From contig JAKALV010000157.1 of NCBI GenBank assembly GCA_021824055.1, forward strand, positions 1-7,685: a stretch of 7,685 bases of DNA. The letters run 5' to 3'. Shown piece after piece: positions 1 to 6,247 of this stretch. The number at the start of each line of letters is the position of its first letter. Within the stretch, counting starts at the first letter, position 1. The position numbers and the translations under genes are program-made. The notes below the pieces were generated by a model. That model saw nothing but the letters and a program-made list of their open reading frames with translations. It ran no database searches and was not told the origin of the DNA. The DNA is from Acidobacteriota bacterium (GTDB lineage Bacteria > Acidobacteriota > Vicinamibacteria > Vicinamibacterales > SCN-69-37).

Positions 1-1125
1 CACCTGCACGAACATGGTGATCGTCACGAGCGGCGCTTTCGGAATGAGCACCACGCCGCCGGCGGTCAGCAACAGGAGGAAGTACAGAAGGTAGAACCAG
101 GGGGCGTCGCGCACGCTCCGGTTGAGCGAGTGCGCCCAGCCGAACACTTCGCCGACCGCCCATGACGATGAGAGGGAGATGCAGATGGCGCCGAGGAACC
201 CGGCGTCAAACAGGCCGATGGCGAAGAGCCGCTTGGCCAACTCGCCCGAATTGTGCGGCAGCAGGGGCACCAGCGCCTCGGCGGTCTGCTTGGCGTCTTC
301 GATCGCGATGGGCGGCTTGTGATAGAAGAACGCCGCCGCGGTCGCGATGATGATGAACACCGCCACCAGGCAGGTGAAGACCGACCCGACGAAGGTCTCG
401 ATCTTGCCCCACTTGATGTCCTTGATGTCGATGCCCTTGTCCACGACCGCGCTCTGCTGGAAGAAGATCATCCACGGCGCGATGGTGGTGCCGATCACGG
501 CCAGCAGGATGAAGAGCAACTCGCTCGTGAAGCCGCCGGGAATGTTGGGGCGGTAGAAGCCGTCGAGCACCTGCGACCAGGCCGGCGCGGTCGGCATCTC
601 CATCGCCCAGAGTGCCGCAGGGATGTAGACCAGGTTGAACAGGCAGAAGACCAACGTGATCTTCTCGAACGTCCAGTAGCTCCCGGAAATGACCAGACCG
701 AGCAGCACGAACGTAACCACGATCACCGTGATCCAGGGCGAGATGCCGAACAGGCTCATCGCGGCCGTCATGCCGATGTACTCGGTGACCAGCGTCAGCC
801 AGTTCACGATGGCGAGGTCGGCCAGCGAGAACCAGCCCCAGAACTTGCCGAACCCGTCGAAAATCGCTTCCGCGTGGCCGCGCTTGGTCACCGCGCCAAG
901 CCGCACCGTCATTTCCTGGACGAAGTAGGCCATCGGCACCAGGAACAGGAACATCCAGAGCAGGTTGAACCCGTACTTCGAGCCGGTGACCGCGTAGGTG
1001 GAGATGCCGCCGGCGTCGTTGTCGGCGACCATGACGATGATGCCGGGGCCGAGCACGGCGAAGAACGTCAGCAGTTGCCGGCGGAACCGGTCGATGTAGT
1101 GGATGCTCTTACTGACCCAGAACAT
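1..1125 (-). CDS. NRAMP-family divalent metal transporter, partial (C-terminus beyond left edge)
   Basis: An inner-membrane symporter of the NRAMP (MntH/SLC11) fold; 375 residues are visible and the frame is open to base 1. About nine hydrophobic segments can be seen. TM1 carries GPGIIVMVADNDAGGIST, where D37-A-G-G lines up with the family's DPGN metal-binding motif. TM6 carries GTTIAPWMIFFQQSAVV, where A216-P217-W218 lines up with the usual MPH. The metal-ligand Asn is therefore Gly, the selectivity Met is Ala and the His is Trp. In the family, this Met favours Mn/Fe over Mg/Ca, so the usual substrate should not be assumed; a Mg2+-type or other altered specificity is inference. The ATG at 1125 is chosen because GGGAG lies 9 bases upstream on the minus strand and the protein begins there as NRAMP proteins do. 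It is divergent from the Kai cluster and probably has its own promoter. Family assignment is firm; substrate is not. Confidence 0.88.
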   Translation of the reverse strand, partial: MFWVSKSIHYIDRFRRQLLTFFAVLGPGIIVMVADNDAGGISTYAVTGSKYGFNLLWMFLFLVPMAYFVQEMTVRLGAVTKRGHAEAIFDGFGKFWGWFSLADLAIVNWLTLVTEYIGMTAAMSLFGISPWITVIVVTFVLLGLVISGSYWTFEKITLVFCLFNLVYIPAALWAMEMPTAPAWSQVLDGFYRPNIPGGFTSELLFILLAVIGTTIAPWMIFFQQSAVVDKGIDIKDIKWGKIETFVGSVFTCLVAVFIIIATAAAFFYHKPPIAIEDAKQTAEALVPLLPHNSGELAKRLFAIGLFDAGFLGAICISLSSSWAVGEVFGWAHSLNRSVRDAPWFYLLYFLLLLTAGGVVLIPKAPLVTITMFVQV

Positions 1126-1472
1126 GACACCGCACTCCCGCACGACCGGTGAAGGCTGCAAACGTCGAATTGTGCTGAGCTGCTGAAGACGTCATCGGCA
1201 CAAGTCCAGGCGCTGGGTGATGGGCCCGGCTGGAGCGTGCCATGGCGGGAGCTTAGAGTCGCATCCTCACGGCAGTGCTCCGGCCAACTTCGCGCGCGCC
1301 GGCGCGAAAACGAAGCCCGGACATCATTTGTTTACACGAACTAGGAGGTTCCATATCGCGATCAGGACGCAGTGTATCGAACTCTTCGGAACCTTGACAA
1401 CGGTTTTTGAGCGAACTTTGTGCAATTTGGAACAGCAAGCGTCCAACAGTTACGAGTACGTTGGTGCGGCCG
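1126..1472. other. Divergent intergenic region between NRAMP gene and Kai cluster
   Basis: No convincing gene is seen here. The stretch 1320-1440 is clearly more A/T-rich than its surroundings and should hold the promoter of the Kai cluster. One possible sigma70-like pair is TTTACA (1331-1336) and TATCGC (1354-1359) with a 17-base spacer, which is weak at -10. A TTGACA at 1394-1399 has no good -10 at normal spacing. An inverted repeat, TTCGCGC (1289-1295) and GCGCGAA (1302-1308) with a 6-base loop, could be a hairpin or protein site. AGGAGG at 1343-1348 is not followed by a usable start codon. No Crp-like TGTGA-N6-TCACA palindrome was found. Confidence 0.5.
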
Positions 1473-1658
1473 GTGACAGATCGCGACGACTCCAAGCGCC
1501 TGGTCCTGCAAATCGAGCGCGCCATAGCGGCGCGGACGAGTTTGCGGACCTTGTTGGCTGCGGCCGAGGCCACGGTCGCGGGGTACCAGCAACAGCTGCG
1601 CACCATCAACGCGCGTCTGGCACGCGGCAAATCGCCCGGGCTGAGACGAACCCCATGA
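1473..1658 (+). CDS. Small helical (coiled-coil-like) protein coupled to kaiC
   Basis: A 61-residue reading frame from GTG at 1473 whose TGA stop (1656-1658) overlaps the kaiC ATG as ATGA, the classic arrangement for translational coupling. The product is one long predicted helix rich in Ala, Leu, Arg and Gln (core ERAIAARTSLRTLLAAAEA, then VAGYQQQLRTINARLARG), with no membrane segment or Cys. Start choice is uncertain: TTG 1461, GTG 1464 and TTG 1407 are in the same frame, and none has a clear ribosome-binding site. I do not recognise the family. Such a helix could pair with the coiled-coil tail of KaiC, but that is inference from position and composition. It could also be a non-functional leader ORF that only couples translation, or a chance frame in GC-rich DNA. 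Confidence 0.45.
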   Translation: MTDRDDSKRLVLQIERAIAARTSLRTLLAAAEATVAGYQQQLRTINARLARGKSPGLRRTP

Positions 1659-3412
1659 CACAGAAGAAGCGAGCACGGCCTCCCTCATTCAAAGCGCTCC
1701 CGAAAGCACTCACCGGCATCCAGGGGCTGGACGAAATCACGGGGGGCGGACTGCCGAGCGGGCGTCCGACGCTTGTCAGCGGGGGCGCCGGCTCGGGAAA
1801 GACCATGTTCGGGCTGGAGTTCCTGGTGCGGGGCGCCACGCAGTACGACGAACCCGGCGTGTTCATCTCCTTCGAGGAGACGCTGCCGGATCTGGCCAAG
1901 AACGCCGCGTCCCTGGGGTTTGATCTCGACGGGCTGGTGGCGCAGAAGAAGCTGTTCATGGACCACGTGCGCATCTCGCGCAGCGAGATCGCCGAAACCG
2001 GCGAGTACGACCTCGACGGCCTCTTCATCCGCATCGCTGACGCGATCCAACGGGTCGGGGCGAAGCGGATCGTCCTGGACACCATCGAAGCGCTCTTCGG
2101 CGAGCTGCCCAACCCGGGGATCCTGCGCGCCGAAATCCGCCGGCTGTTCGGCTGGCTCAAGGATAAAGGTCTCACCACCGTCATCACGGCCGAGCGGGAC
2201 CGGCCCGACAAGCTGACCCGGCACGGCATCGAGGAGTTCGTCTCGGACTGCGTGATCGTGCTCGACCATCGGATTCGCGAGGAGATCTCGACCCGGCGCC
2301 TGCGCATCGTCAAATACCGGGGATCGACCCACGGCACGAACGAGTATCCGTTCCTGATCGACGAGCACGGAATCTCCGTGCTGCCGATCTCATCGCTCGG
2401 CCTGGACCATGCGGCGCCCGCGACGCGCATTTCCACGGGCATCGACCGGCTCGACGGCATGATGGGCGGCAAGGGCTTTTATCGCGGGAGCAGCATCCTG
2501 ATGTCCGGGACCTCGGGCACGGGCAAGACCAGCGTCGCGGCCCATTTCGTGGACGCGGCCTGCCGCCGCGGCGAGCGCTGCCTGTATTTTGCGTTCGAGG
2601 AATCGCCGAAGCAGATCGTGCGCAACATGCGCTCGATCGGCATCGACCTCGAGCCGTGGCTCCGCAAGGGACTCCTGCAGTTCCACGCGGCCCGTCCCAC
2701 GTATGCGGGCATCGAGGAAGTCCTCCTCGTCACCCACAAACACATCGCCAGCTTCAAGCCCAACGTCGTCGTGGTGGACCCGATCACGAATCTGCTCACC
2801 GTCAGCACCTTGAATGAAGTGCGGTCGATGCTCACGCGACTGGTCGATTTTCTGAAGACGCTGGAGATCACGGCGCTCTTCGCCAGTTTGACGGCGGCCG
2901 ACGGCTTTCTCGAGGCCAACGAGGCGGATATCTCGTCGCTGATGGACACCTGGCTGCTGTTGAAAGCCATCGAGGTCGGCGGCGAGCGGAACCGCGCGAT
3001 GTACGTGCTCAAGTCGCGCGGCATGGAGCACTCGAACCAGATCCGCGAGTTCGTGCTCACCAACGATGGGCTCCGGCTGCTGGATGTCTACCTCGGCCCC
3101 GAGGGTGTGCTGACCGGGTCGGCGCGGGTCTCGCAGGAAGGGCGCGAGAAAGCCGCGGGCACGTCCCGCCGCCAGCACCTCGAAGGCCGCGGGCGCGAAC
3201 TGGACCGCAAGCGCGAGATCTTCGAGGCCCGCATGACGATGCTCCGGGCGGAGTTTCAGGTGGAAGAAGAACTCATTCAGCAGAGCATTTCCGAGTCGAA
3301 GTTGCTCGACAAGGAACTGCTGCAGGATCGCGGCCAGATGGTGCGCAGCCGCGAAGCCGACGCCTCCGCCTACAGGAAGAACGGGAGCGCGCCGGTGGCG
3401 CGGCCACGCTAA
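1655..3412 (+). CDS. kaiC: KaiC-type circadian/stress-clock double-domain ATPase with C-terminal coiled coil
   Basis: A RecA/RAD55-like protein of 585 residues with the KaiC CI-CII layout. CI has Walker A GGAGSGKT (43-50), paired catalytic Glu E74/E75 in FEE, and Walker B ending at D142. CII has Walker A GTSGTGKT (285-292), E315/E316 in FEES, and Walker B VVVVD ending at D375. The CII phosphorylation loop DISSLMDT puts S427-S428 where Synechococcus KaiC has S431-T432, so autophosphorylation on a Ser-Ser pair is plausible. Residues about 495-575 form a long charged helix beyond the length of the 519-residue cyanobacterial protein. In Rhodobacter sphaeroides a comparable tail makes a coiled coil between hexamers and replaces KaiA; here that role is inferred. 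The ATG at 1655 is preferred over upstream in-frame starts because homology begins shortly after it and it overlaps the preceding stop as ATGA. The next gene starts directly after its TAA. Confidence 0.93.
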   Translation: MTQKKRARPPSFKALPKALTGIQGLDEITGGGLPSGRPTLVSGGAGSGKTMFGLEFLVRGATQYDEPGVFISFEETLPDLAKNAASLGFDLDGLVAQKKLFMDHVRISRSEIAETGEYDLDGLFIRIADAIQRVGAKRIVLDTIEALFGELPNPGILRAEIRRLFGWLKDKGLTTVITAERDRPDKLTRHGIEEFVSDCVIVLDHRIREEISTRRLRIVKYRGSTHGTNEYPFLIDEHGISVLPISSLGLDHAAPATRISTGIDRLDGMMGGKGFYRGSSILMSGTSGTGKTSVAAHFVDAACRRGERCLYFAFEESPKQIVRNMRSIGIDLEPWLRKGLLQFHAARPTYAGIEEVLLVTHKHIASFKPNVVVVDPITNLLTVSTLNEVRSMLTRLVDFLKTLEITALFASLTAADGFLEANEADISSLMDTWLLLKAIEVGGERNRAMYVLKSRGMEHSNQIREFVLTNDGLRLLDVYLGPEGVLTGSARVSQEGREKAAGTSRRQHLEGRGRELDRKREIFEARMTMLRAEFQVEEELIQQSISESKLLDKELLQDRGQMVRSREADASAYRKNGSAPVARPR

Positions 3413-3760
3413 ATGGCGGCAGTCACGCGGACGAAACGGGCGCGGCCTCGCACACAGACAGCCCTGCTGACGCCACGACGACCGAAGCTGTGGAAGCTGA
3501 AGCTCTACGTGGCGGGCCAGTCGCCCAAGTCCATTCGGGCCTTCGCGAACCTCAACGTGCTCTGCGAAAAACACCTGCAGGGCCGGTATCAGATCGAAGT
3601 GATCGATCTGCTGGAGCATCCACACATGGCGCGCGGCGACCAGATCGTGGCGGTGCCGACGCTCGTCGTCAAACTGCCGCAAGCGGTTCGCAAAATCATC
3701 GGCGACCTGTCCGACACCGATCGTGTGTTGGTCGGCCTGGCGCTGCAGCAGGTCGGCTGA
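3413..3760 (+). CDS. kaiB: KaiB-family protein, first copy (KaiB1)
   Basis: A 115-residue KaiB-like protein. After a basic N-terminal extension of about 27 residues comes the KaiB core: KLKLYVAGQSPKSIRAF, then LQGRYQIEVIDLLEHP, QIVAVPTL, VRKIIGDLSD and VLVGLAL. KaiB switches between a tetrameric ground fold and a thioredoxin-like fold that binds the CI ring of KaiC. The LYVAG-x-SPKS loop and VPTL (the cis-Pro region in the switched fold) match the canonical protein closely. The final GLA replaces the GLD of cyanobacterial KaiB; engineered change of that Asp is known to favour the switched, KaiC-binding fold, so this copy may bind constitutively (inference). The ATG directly follows the kaiC stop (TAAATG), and the stop overlaps the next ATG, so expression is coupled to both neighbours. 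Confidence 0.93.
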   Translation: MAAVTRTKRARPRTQTALLTPRRPKLWKLKLYVAGQSPKSIRAFANLNVLCEKHLQGRYQIEVIDLLEHPHMARGDQIVAVPTLVVKLPQAVRKIIGDLSDTDRVLVGLALQQVG

Positions 3761-4071
3761 TGCCGCTCAGAAAGATCCCGATGCCCAAGCGCGGAAATTA
3801 TCTTCTGCGTCTGTACGTGATCCGATCCACGCAGAAGTCCGAGCGGGCGATCGAGAACATGAAGCGGGTGTGCGAAGCGCACCTGCAGGGCCGGTATGAC
3901 CTGGAAGTAATCGATATTCTCCAGCACGCGAACCTGGCCAGGGACGAGCAGATTGTGGCGGTGCCGACGCTGATCAAACGTCTCCCGGCTCCACTGCGGC
4001 GCCTCGTGGGCGACATGTCGGACCTCAACAAGGTGCTCTTCGGTCTGGACCTGAGAATGCAGGAGCCGTAG
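3760..4071 (+). CDS. kaiB: KaiB-family protein, second copy (KaiB2)
   Basis: A 103-residue KaiB-like protein, close to the usual length of about 100. The core reads LLRLYVIRSTQKSERAI, LQGRYDLEVIDILQHA, QIVAVPTL, LRRLVGDMSD and VLFGLDL. It keeps the GLD that copy 1 lacks, but has IRSTQKS in place of the AGxSPKS loop that copy 1 and cyanobacterial KaiB share. The two genes are tandem duplicates: an 18-base stretch (3572-3589 and 3880-3897) is identical, and 23 bases around QIVAVPTL differ at one position (3641-3663 and 3949-3971). The ATG at 3760 is chosen because it overlaps the previous stop as TGATG and gives a normal KaiB length; an upstream in-frame start at 3490 would only add out-of-frame kaiB1 sequence. 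Probably one KaiB binds KaiC while the other modulates or has another partner (inference). Confidence 0.92.
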   Translation: MPLRKIPMPKRGNYLLRLYVIRSTQKSERAIENMKRVCEAHLQGRYDLEVIDILQHANLARDEQIVAVPTLIKRLPAPLRRLVGDMSDLNKVLFGLDLRMQEP

Positions 4072-4748
4072 TGGCCGCAGCCGCGAAGAAGGTTCGCGTG
4101 GCGGCCCTGCCCGACGACTGGGAGGCCCTGCTGAAGGGCATTGCCCGCGGCAGAGCCGTGGTGGAATACGGCGCCAACCACACCGTGTACATGCAAGGGC
4201 AGTTGGCCGATGCCGTGTACTTTCTGCTGAGCGGCAAGGTGAAGCTCGCGGTGTCCTCGCACGAAGGCAAGGAAGCCATTGTCGCCACGCTGGGCCCCGG
4301 TGAATTTTTCGGCGAAGGCTGCCTGGCCGGCCAGCCGCTGCGCACGGGCACGGCGATTGCCGTGGGCGACTGCACGCTGGCCAAGGTGGAGAAGCCGATG
4401 ATGGCGCGCCTCCTCCACGACGAGCCGGGACTCGCCGAGATCTTCATCGCGCATCTGCTGTCGCGCATCGTGCGATCCGAAGCGGACCTCGTGGACCAGA
4501 TCTTCAACTCCAGCGAGAAACGCCTGGCCCGCATTCTCCTGCTGCTGTCGCACTTCGGCAAAGAGAGCATCACCGAAACCGTGGTGGCCGGCATCAACCA
4601 GGAACACCTCGCGCAGATGGTCGGCACCACGCGGTCGCGCATCAACTACTTCATGAACAAGTTCCGGAAGCTCGGCCACATCGATTACACGAGCGAGGCC
4701 GGGCTGACCGTCCACCGCGGGCTGCTCAGCGTGCTGCGCAGCGACTAG
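4071..4748 (+). CDS. Crp/Fnr-family transcriptional regulator
   Basis: A 225-residue cytoplasmic DNA-binding regulator starting at GTG 4071, which overlaps the kaiB2 stop as TAGTG. Residues about 15-125 form a cyclic-nucleotide-binding beta roll, including VYFLLSGKVKLAV and the phosphate-cassette-like segment FFGEGCLAGQPLRTGTA. E82 and R91-T92 resemble the cAMP-contacting Glu and Arg-Ser of E. coli CRP, with a shorter loop. A dimer helix follows, then a winged helix-turn-helix near residues 170-215 (QEHLAQMVGTTRSRINYFM). Aligned to CRP, R180 is kept (R188), but E181 is Ser and R185 is Tyr, so the half-site is probably not TGTGA. There are no FNR-type N-terminal iron-sulfur cysteines. As last gene of the Kai cluster it is the likely output or autoregulator (inference). 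It ends 10 bases from the convergent CHRD gene, with no obvious terminator. Confidence 0.9.
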   Translation: MAAAAKKVRVAALPDDWEALLKGIARGRAVVEYGANHTVYMQGQLADAVYFLLSGKVKLAVSSHEGKEAIVATLGPGEFFGEGCLAGQPLRTGTAIAVGDCTLAKVEKPMMARLLHDEPGLAEIFIAHLLSRIVRSEADLVDQIFNSSEKRLARILLLLSHFGKESITETVVAGINQEHLAQMVGTTRSRINYFMNKFRKLGHIDYTSEAGLTVHRGLLSVLRSD

Positions 4749-4758
4749 TCCTGCGGCG

Positions 4759-5277
4759 CTACTGTCGCACCAGTTGACCGCGGATCGCGCCGTTCGGGCT
4801 GCGGTCTGTGTAAACGTTGAAATACGTCCCGGACGGATTCTGAATCACCGCCTGGAGTGCCGTTCCCGTGCCCGAGATGCCCGGGCTGCTGATCTCGCCG
4901 GAGCCGGTGAGCAGCGTGACGCCGCCCCGGCCGCTGAGGCCGGTGTCCACGAGGATCGCTCCGTTGGTGCCGGCCGCGCCCATGTGGATGTGGGCCGCGG
5001 TGATCGTGGTGGCCACCGGGAAGCCGTTGAATGTCATCGTGAAATCGACGGTGCCGGAGGTCACCCGGCCGGCGGTGTCGTACGTCAGGTTATTGAAGGC
5101 GATCGTCACCGTGCCGGTCGCGCCGGCATCCGCGTCGGTCACCGGCGGCACTTCATTCGCGGCCGCCAGTTGCGCCGTGAACACCAGTGACGCCGGCATC
5201 GGCGCCGTCGGGCTTTCGCTGCATCCGGCGCAGGTCAGCAGGACGCCCGTGAGCATGAGACCGTGTAGTTTCTTCAT
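4759..5277 (-). CDS. CHRD-domain lipoprotein
   Basis: A 172-residue exported protein. The signal peptide MKKLHGLMLTGVLLTC ends in a Cys-rich lipobox-like stretch, with C16 (LLTC) or C19 (CAGC) as the probable lipidated residue; neither is a perfect lipobox. A short SPTAPMPAS linker is followed by a CHRD domain (about 31-172): AANEVPPV near residue 40, the beta-strand GTVTIAFN, the characteristic AAHIHMG (H96, H98), and the closing NGAIRGQL. CHRD domains occur in chordin and in many bacterial surface proteins; their biochemical role is not well defined, so no function is assigned. The ATG at 5277 has GGAGG 8 bases upstream and starts the signal peptide, whereas the longer in-frame extension to 5577 lies inside the neighbouring gene's coding strand. 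It is divergent from the Big_2 lipoprotein gene and convergent with the Crp/Fnr gene. Confidence 0.88.
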   Translation of the reverse strand: MKKLHGLMLTGVLLTCAGCSESPTAPMPASLVFTAQLAAANEVPPVTDADAGATGTVTIAFNNLTYDTAGRVTSGTVDFTMTFNGFPVATTITAAHIHMGAAGTNGAILVDTGLSGRGGVTLLTGSGEISSPGISGTGTALQAVIQNPSGTYFNVYTDRSPNGAIRGQLVRQ

Positions 5278-5368
5278 GAGTGGAGCCTCCGGAATGAATT
5301 CCTGCAATCGCCAGGCCAGAAGCAGGTGGCAAGAAGATTGCAGAACCATCAGGCACTTGAGATCTCTG
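5278..5368. promoter_or_regulatory. Shared divergent promoter region of the two lipoprotein genes
   Basis: These 91 bases are all that separates the two divergent starts, so both promoters must overlap here. The minus-strand gene has a strong GGAGG at its end of the region. The plus-strand gene has only a weak GAG-like site within GAGATCTC. No consensus -35/-10 pair could be assigned with confidence. Confidence 0.5.
5302..5343. repeat. Inverted repeat in divergent promoter region
   Basis: CTGCAATC at 5302-5309 and GATTGCAG at 5336-5343 are perfect 8-base inverted copies separated by 26 bases. Repeat centres are about 34 bases apart. The position between divergent genes suggests two sites for one regulator or a cruciform, but chance cannot be excluded at this length. 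Confidence 0.45.
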
Positions 5369-6142
5369 ATGCGACCGTTGGGTCGACTCGCGCTTGTTCT
5401 AGCTACCGTCTGCCTCGGCGCATGCGGGACAAGTCCCGCTGCGCCGTCGCCGGCGTCCACGACGACAACGGTGACCGCGGTAACGGTCTTGTCGGCGAGC
5501 AGTGTGCTGGCGGCGGGCACGCATGAGACATTCACGGCGACCGCGACCAGATCCGACGGCTCCACGCAGGCCGTCACGTCCGGTCAATGGAGCAGCGATG
5601 CGAGCGCCGTGGCCACCGTTGACGGCGCGGGCAGCGTCACGGCGGTGAGCCCGGGCGACGCGACGATCTCGGTAGATTTTTCCGGCGTGCGCGGCTCCAA
5701 GCGCATCGCCGTGCGCGCGAATTACCAGGGCCGGTGGTCGGGCAACTACATCGTCAATTCCTGCGCCGACACCCAGGGGTTTGCGGCCGCCGGCGCGTGC
5801 AGCCACCTCTTTCCGCCGAACTCGGGCATCCAATACACGCTCGAGTTCGTGCTGTCGCAAAGCGGCGATCGCGTGACCGGACAGGCGCTGTTCGGCACGC
5901 TGCCGTCGCCGCTCGCGCCGGCGTCGGTGGCCGCGGACGGATCGCTGCAGACCACGTCGACGACCACCGCGACCGCCACCGCCACGACGCGCCACACCTG
6001 GAACCTGCGCATTCCGCGGCCGGGACAAATGGAGGGGACGATGGTGCTGGTGGGAACCGACTCGACGGTCAGCGGTTCGGTGACGGTGAACACGACGCTG
6101 GTGAACGTCGTGCAGGTAGGGACGGCAACAGCGAAGAAGTAA
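5369..6142 (+). CDS. Big_2 (bacterial Ig-like) domain lipoprotein with uncharacterised C-terminal beta domain
   Basis: A 257-residue secreted lipoprotein. The signal peptide MRPLGRLALVLATVCLGAC ends in a textbook lipobox LGAC, with C19 lipidated and G20 at +2. A Ser/Thr/Pro/Ala linker follows, then one Big_2-type Ig-like domain (about residues 35-115), recognisable from AAGTHETFTATA, the W-S-S-D segment, VATVDGAG and VTAVSPGDATISV. Residues about 118-257 (from YQGRWSGNYIV) form a beta-rich domain with two Cys about a dozen residues apart (NSCADT and GACSH), possibly a disulfide, and a Thr-rich run, TTSTTTATATATTR. I do not recognise this domain; lipid- or ligand-binding barrel folds are only a guess. 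The ATG at 5369 begins the signal peptide; longer in-frame extensions upstream are unrelated DNA. The ribosome-binding site is weak. Confidence 0.85.
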   Translation: MRPLGRLALVLATVCLGACGTSPAAPSPASTTTTVTAVTVLSASSVLAAGTHETFTATATRSDGSTQAVTSGQWSSDASAVATVDGAGSVTAVSPGDATISVDFSGVRGSKRIAVRANYQGRWSGNYIVNSCADTQGFAAAGACSHLFPPNSGIQYTLEFVLSQSGDRVTGQALFGTLPSPLAPASVAADGSLQTTSTTTATATATTRHTWNLRIPRPGQMEGTMVLVGTDSTVSGSVTVNTTLVNVVQVGTATAKK

Positions 6143-6247
6143 ATGGTGGGTTGTCGAAAGCGGCTTTGGGCTGGTACCCCCTGATTCGCTTCGGTGACCG
6201 TTACCATGCCGCCGCTATCGAGCGACGCGCCGGCCGTTACGCTGCCC
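6143..6247. other. Short intergenic stretch before the toxin-antitoxin locus
   Basis: No gene seen. AAAGC-G-GCTTT at about 6159-6169 is a small palindrome too short to call a terminator, and there is no T-run after the lipoprotein stop. Confidence 0.3.

Noticed and set aside
253..1152. Long plus-strand open frame (299 residues)
   Set aside because: Its product is a His/Arg/Asp/Gln-rich low-complexity sequence typical of an antisense shadow in GC-rich DNA; the opposite strand encodes a clear NRAMP membrane protein over the same bases.
1343..1348. Perfect AGGAGG Shine-Dalgarno-like sequence
   Set aside because: No ATG, GTG or TTG lies 5-12 bases downstream on the plus strand, so it does not support a gene start.
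1394..1399. TTGACA as a -35 element of the Kai promoter
   Set aside because: No acceptable -10 at 16-18 bases; the best A/T-rich hexamers fall at spacings of 14 or 21.
1217..1654. Upstream extension of the kaiC frame
   Set aside because: The 146 extra residues have no KaiC similarity or RBS, and the ATG at 1655 has an ATGA overlap with the preceding small frame.
1606..2472. Minus-strand open frames across kaiC (also 2390-3682)
   Set aside because: They are Arg/Ser/His-rich shadows of the strongly supported plus-strand KaiC and show no recognisable domain.
3490..3759. Longer start for the second kaiB
   Set aside because: It would translate kaiB1 DNA in the wrong frame; the TGATG overlap at 3758-3762 gives a normal KaiB length.
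3798..4715. Minus-strand open frame opposite kaiB2 and the Crp/Fnr gene
   Set aside because: Antisense shadow: the plus strand carries complete KaiB and Crp/Fnr domains.
4868..5368. Upstream extension of the Big_2 lipoprotein frame
   Set aside because: It lies over the CHRD gene on the opposite strand, and the signal peptide with its lipobox begins at 5369.
5278..5577. Upstream extension of the CHRD lipoprotein frame
   Set aside because: The signal peptide and a strong GGAGG mark the start at 5277; the extension is antisense to the Big_2 gene.
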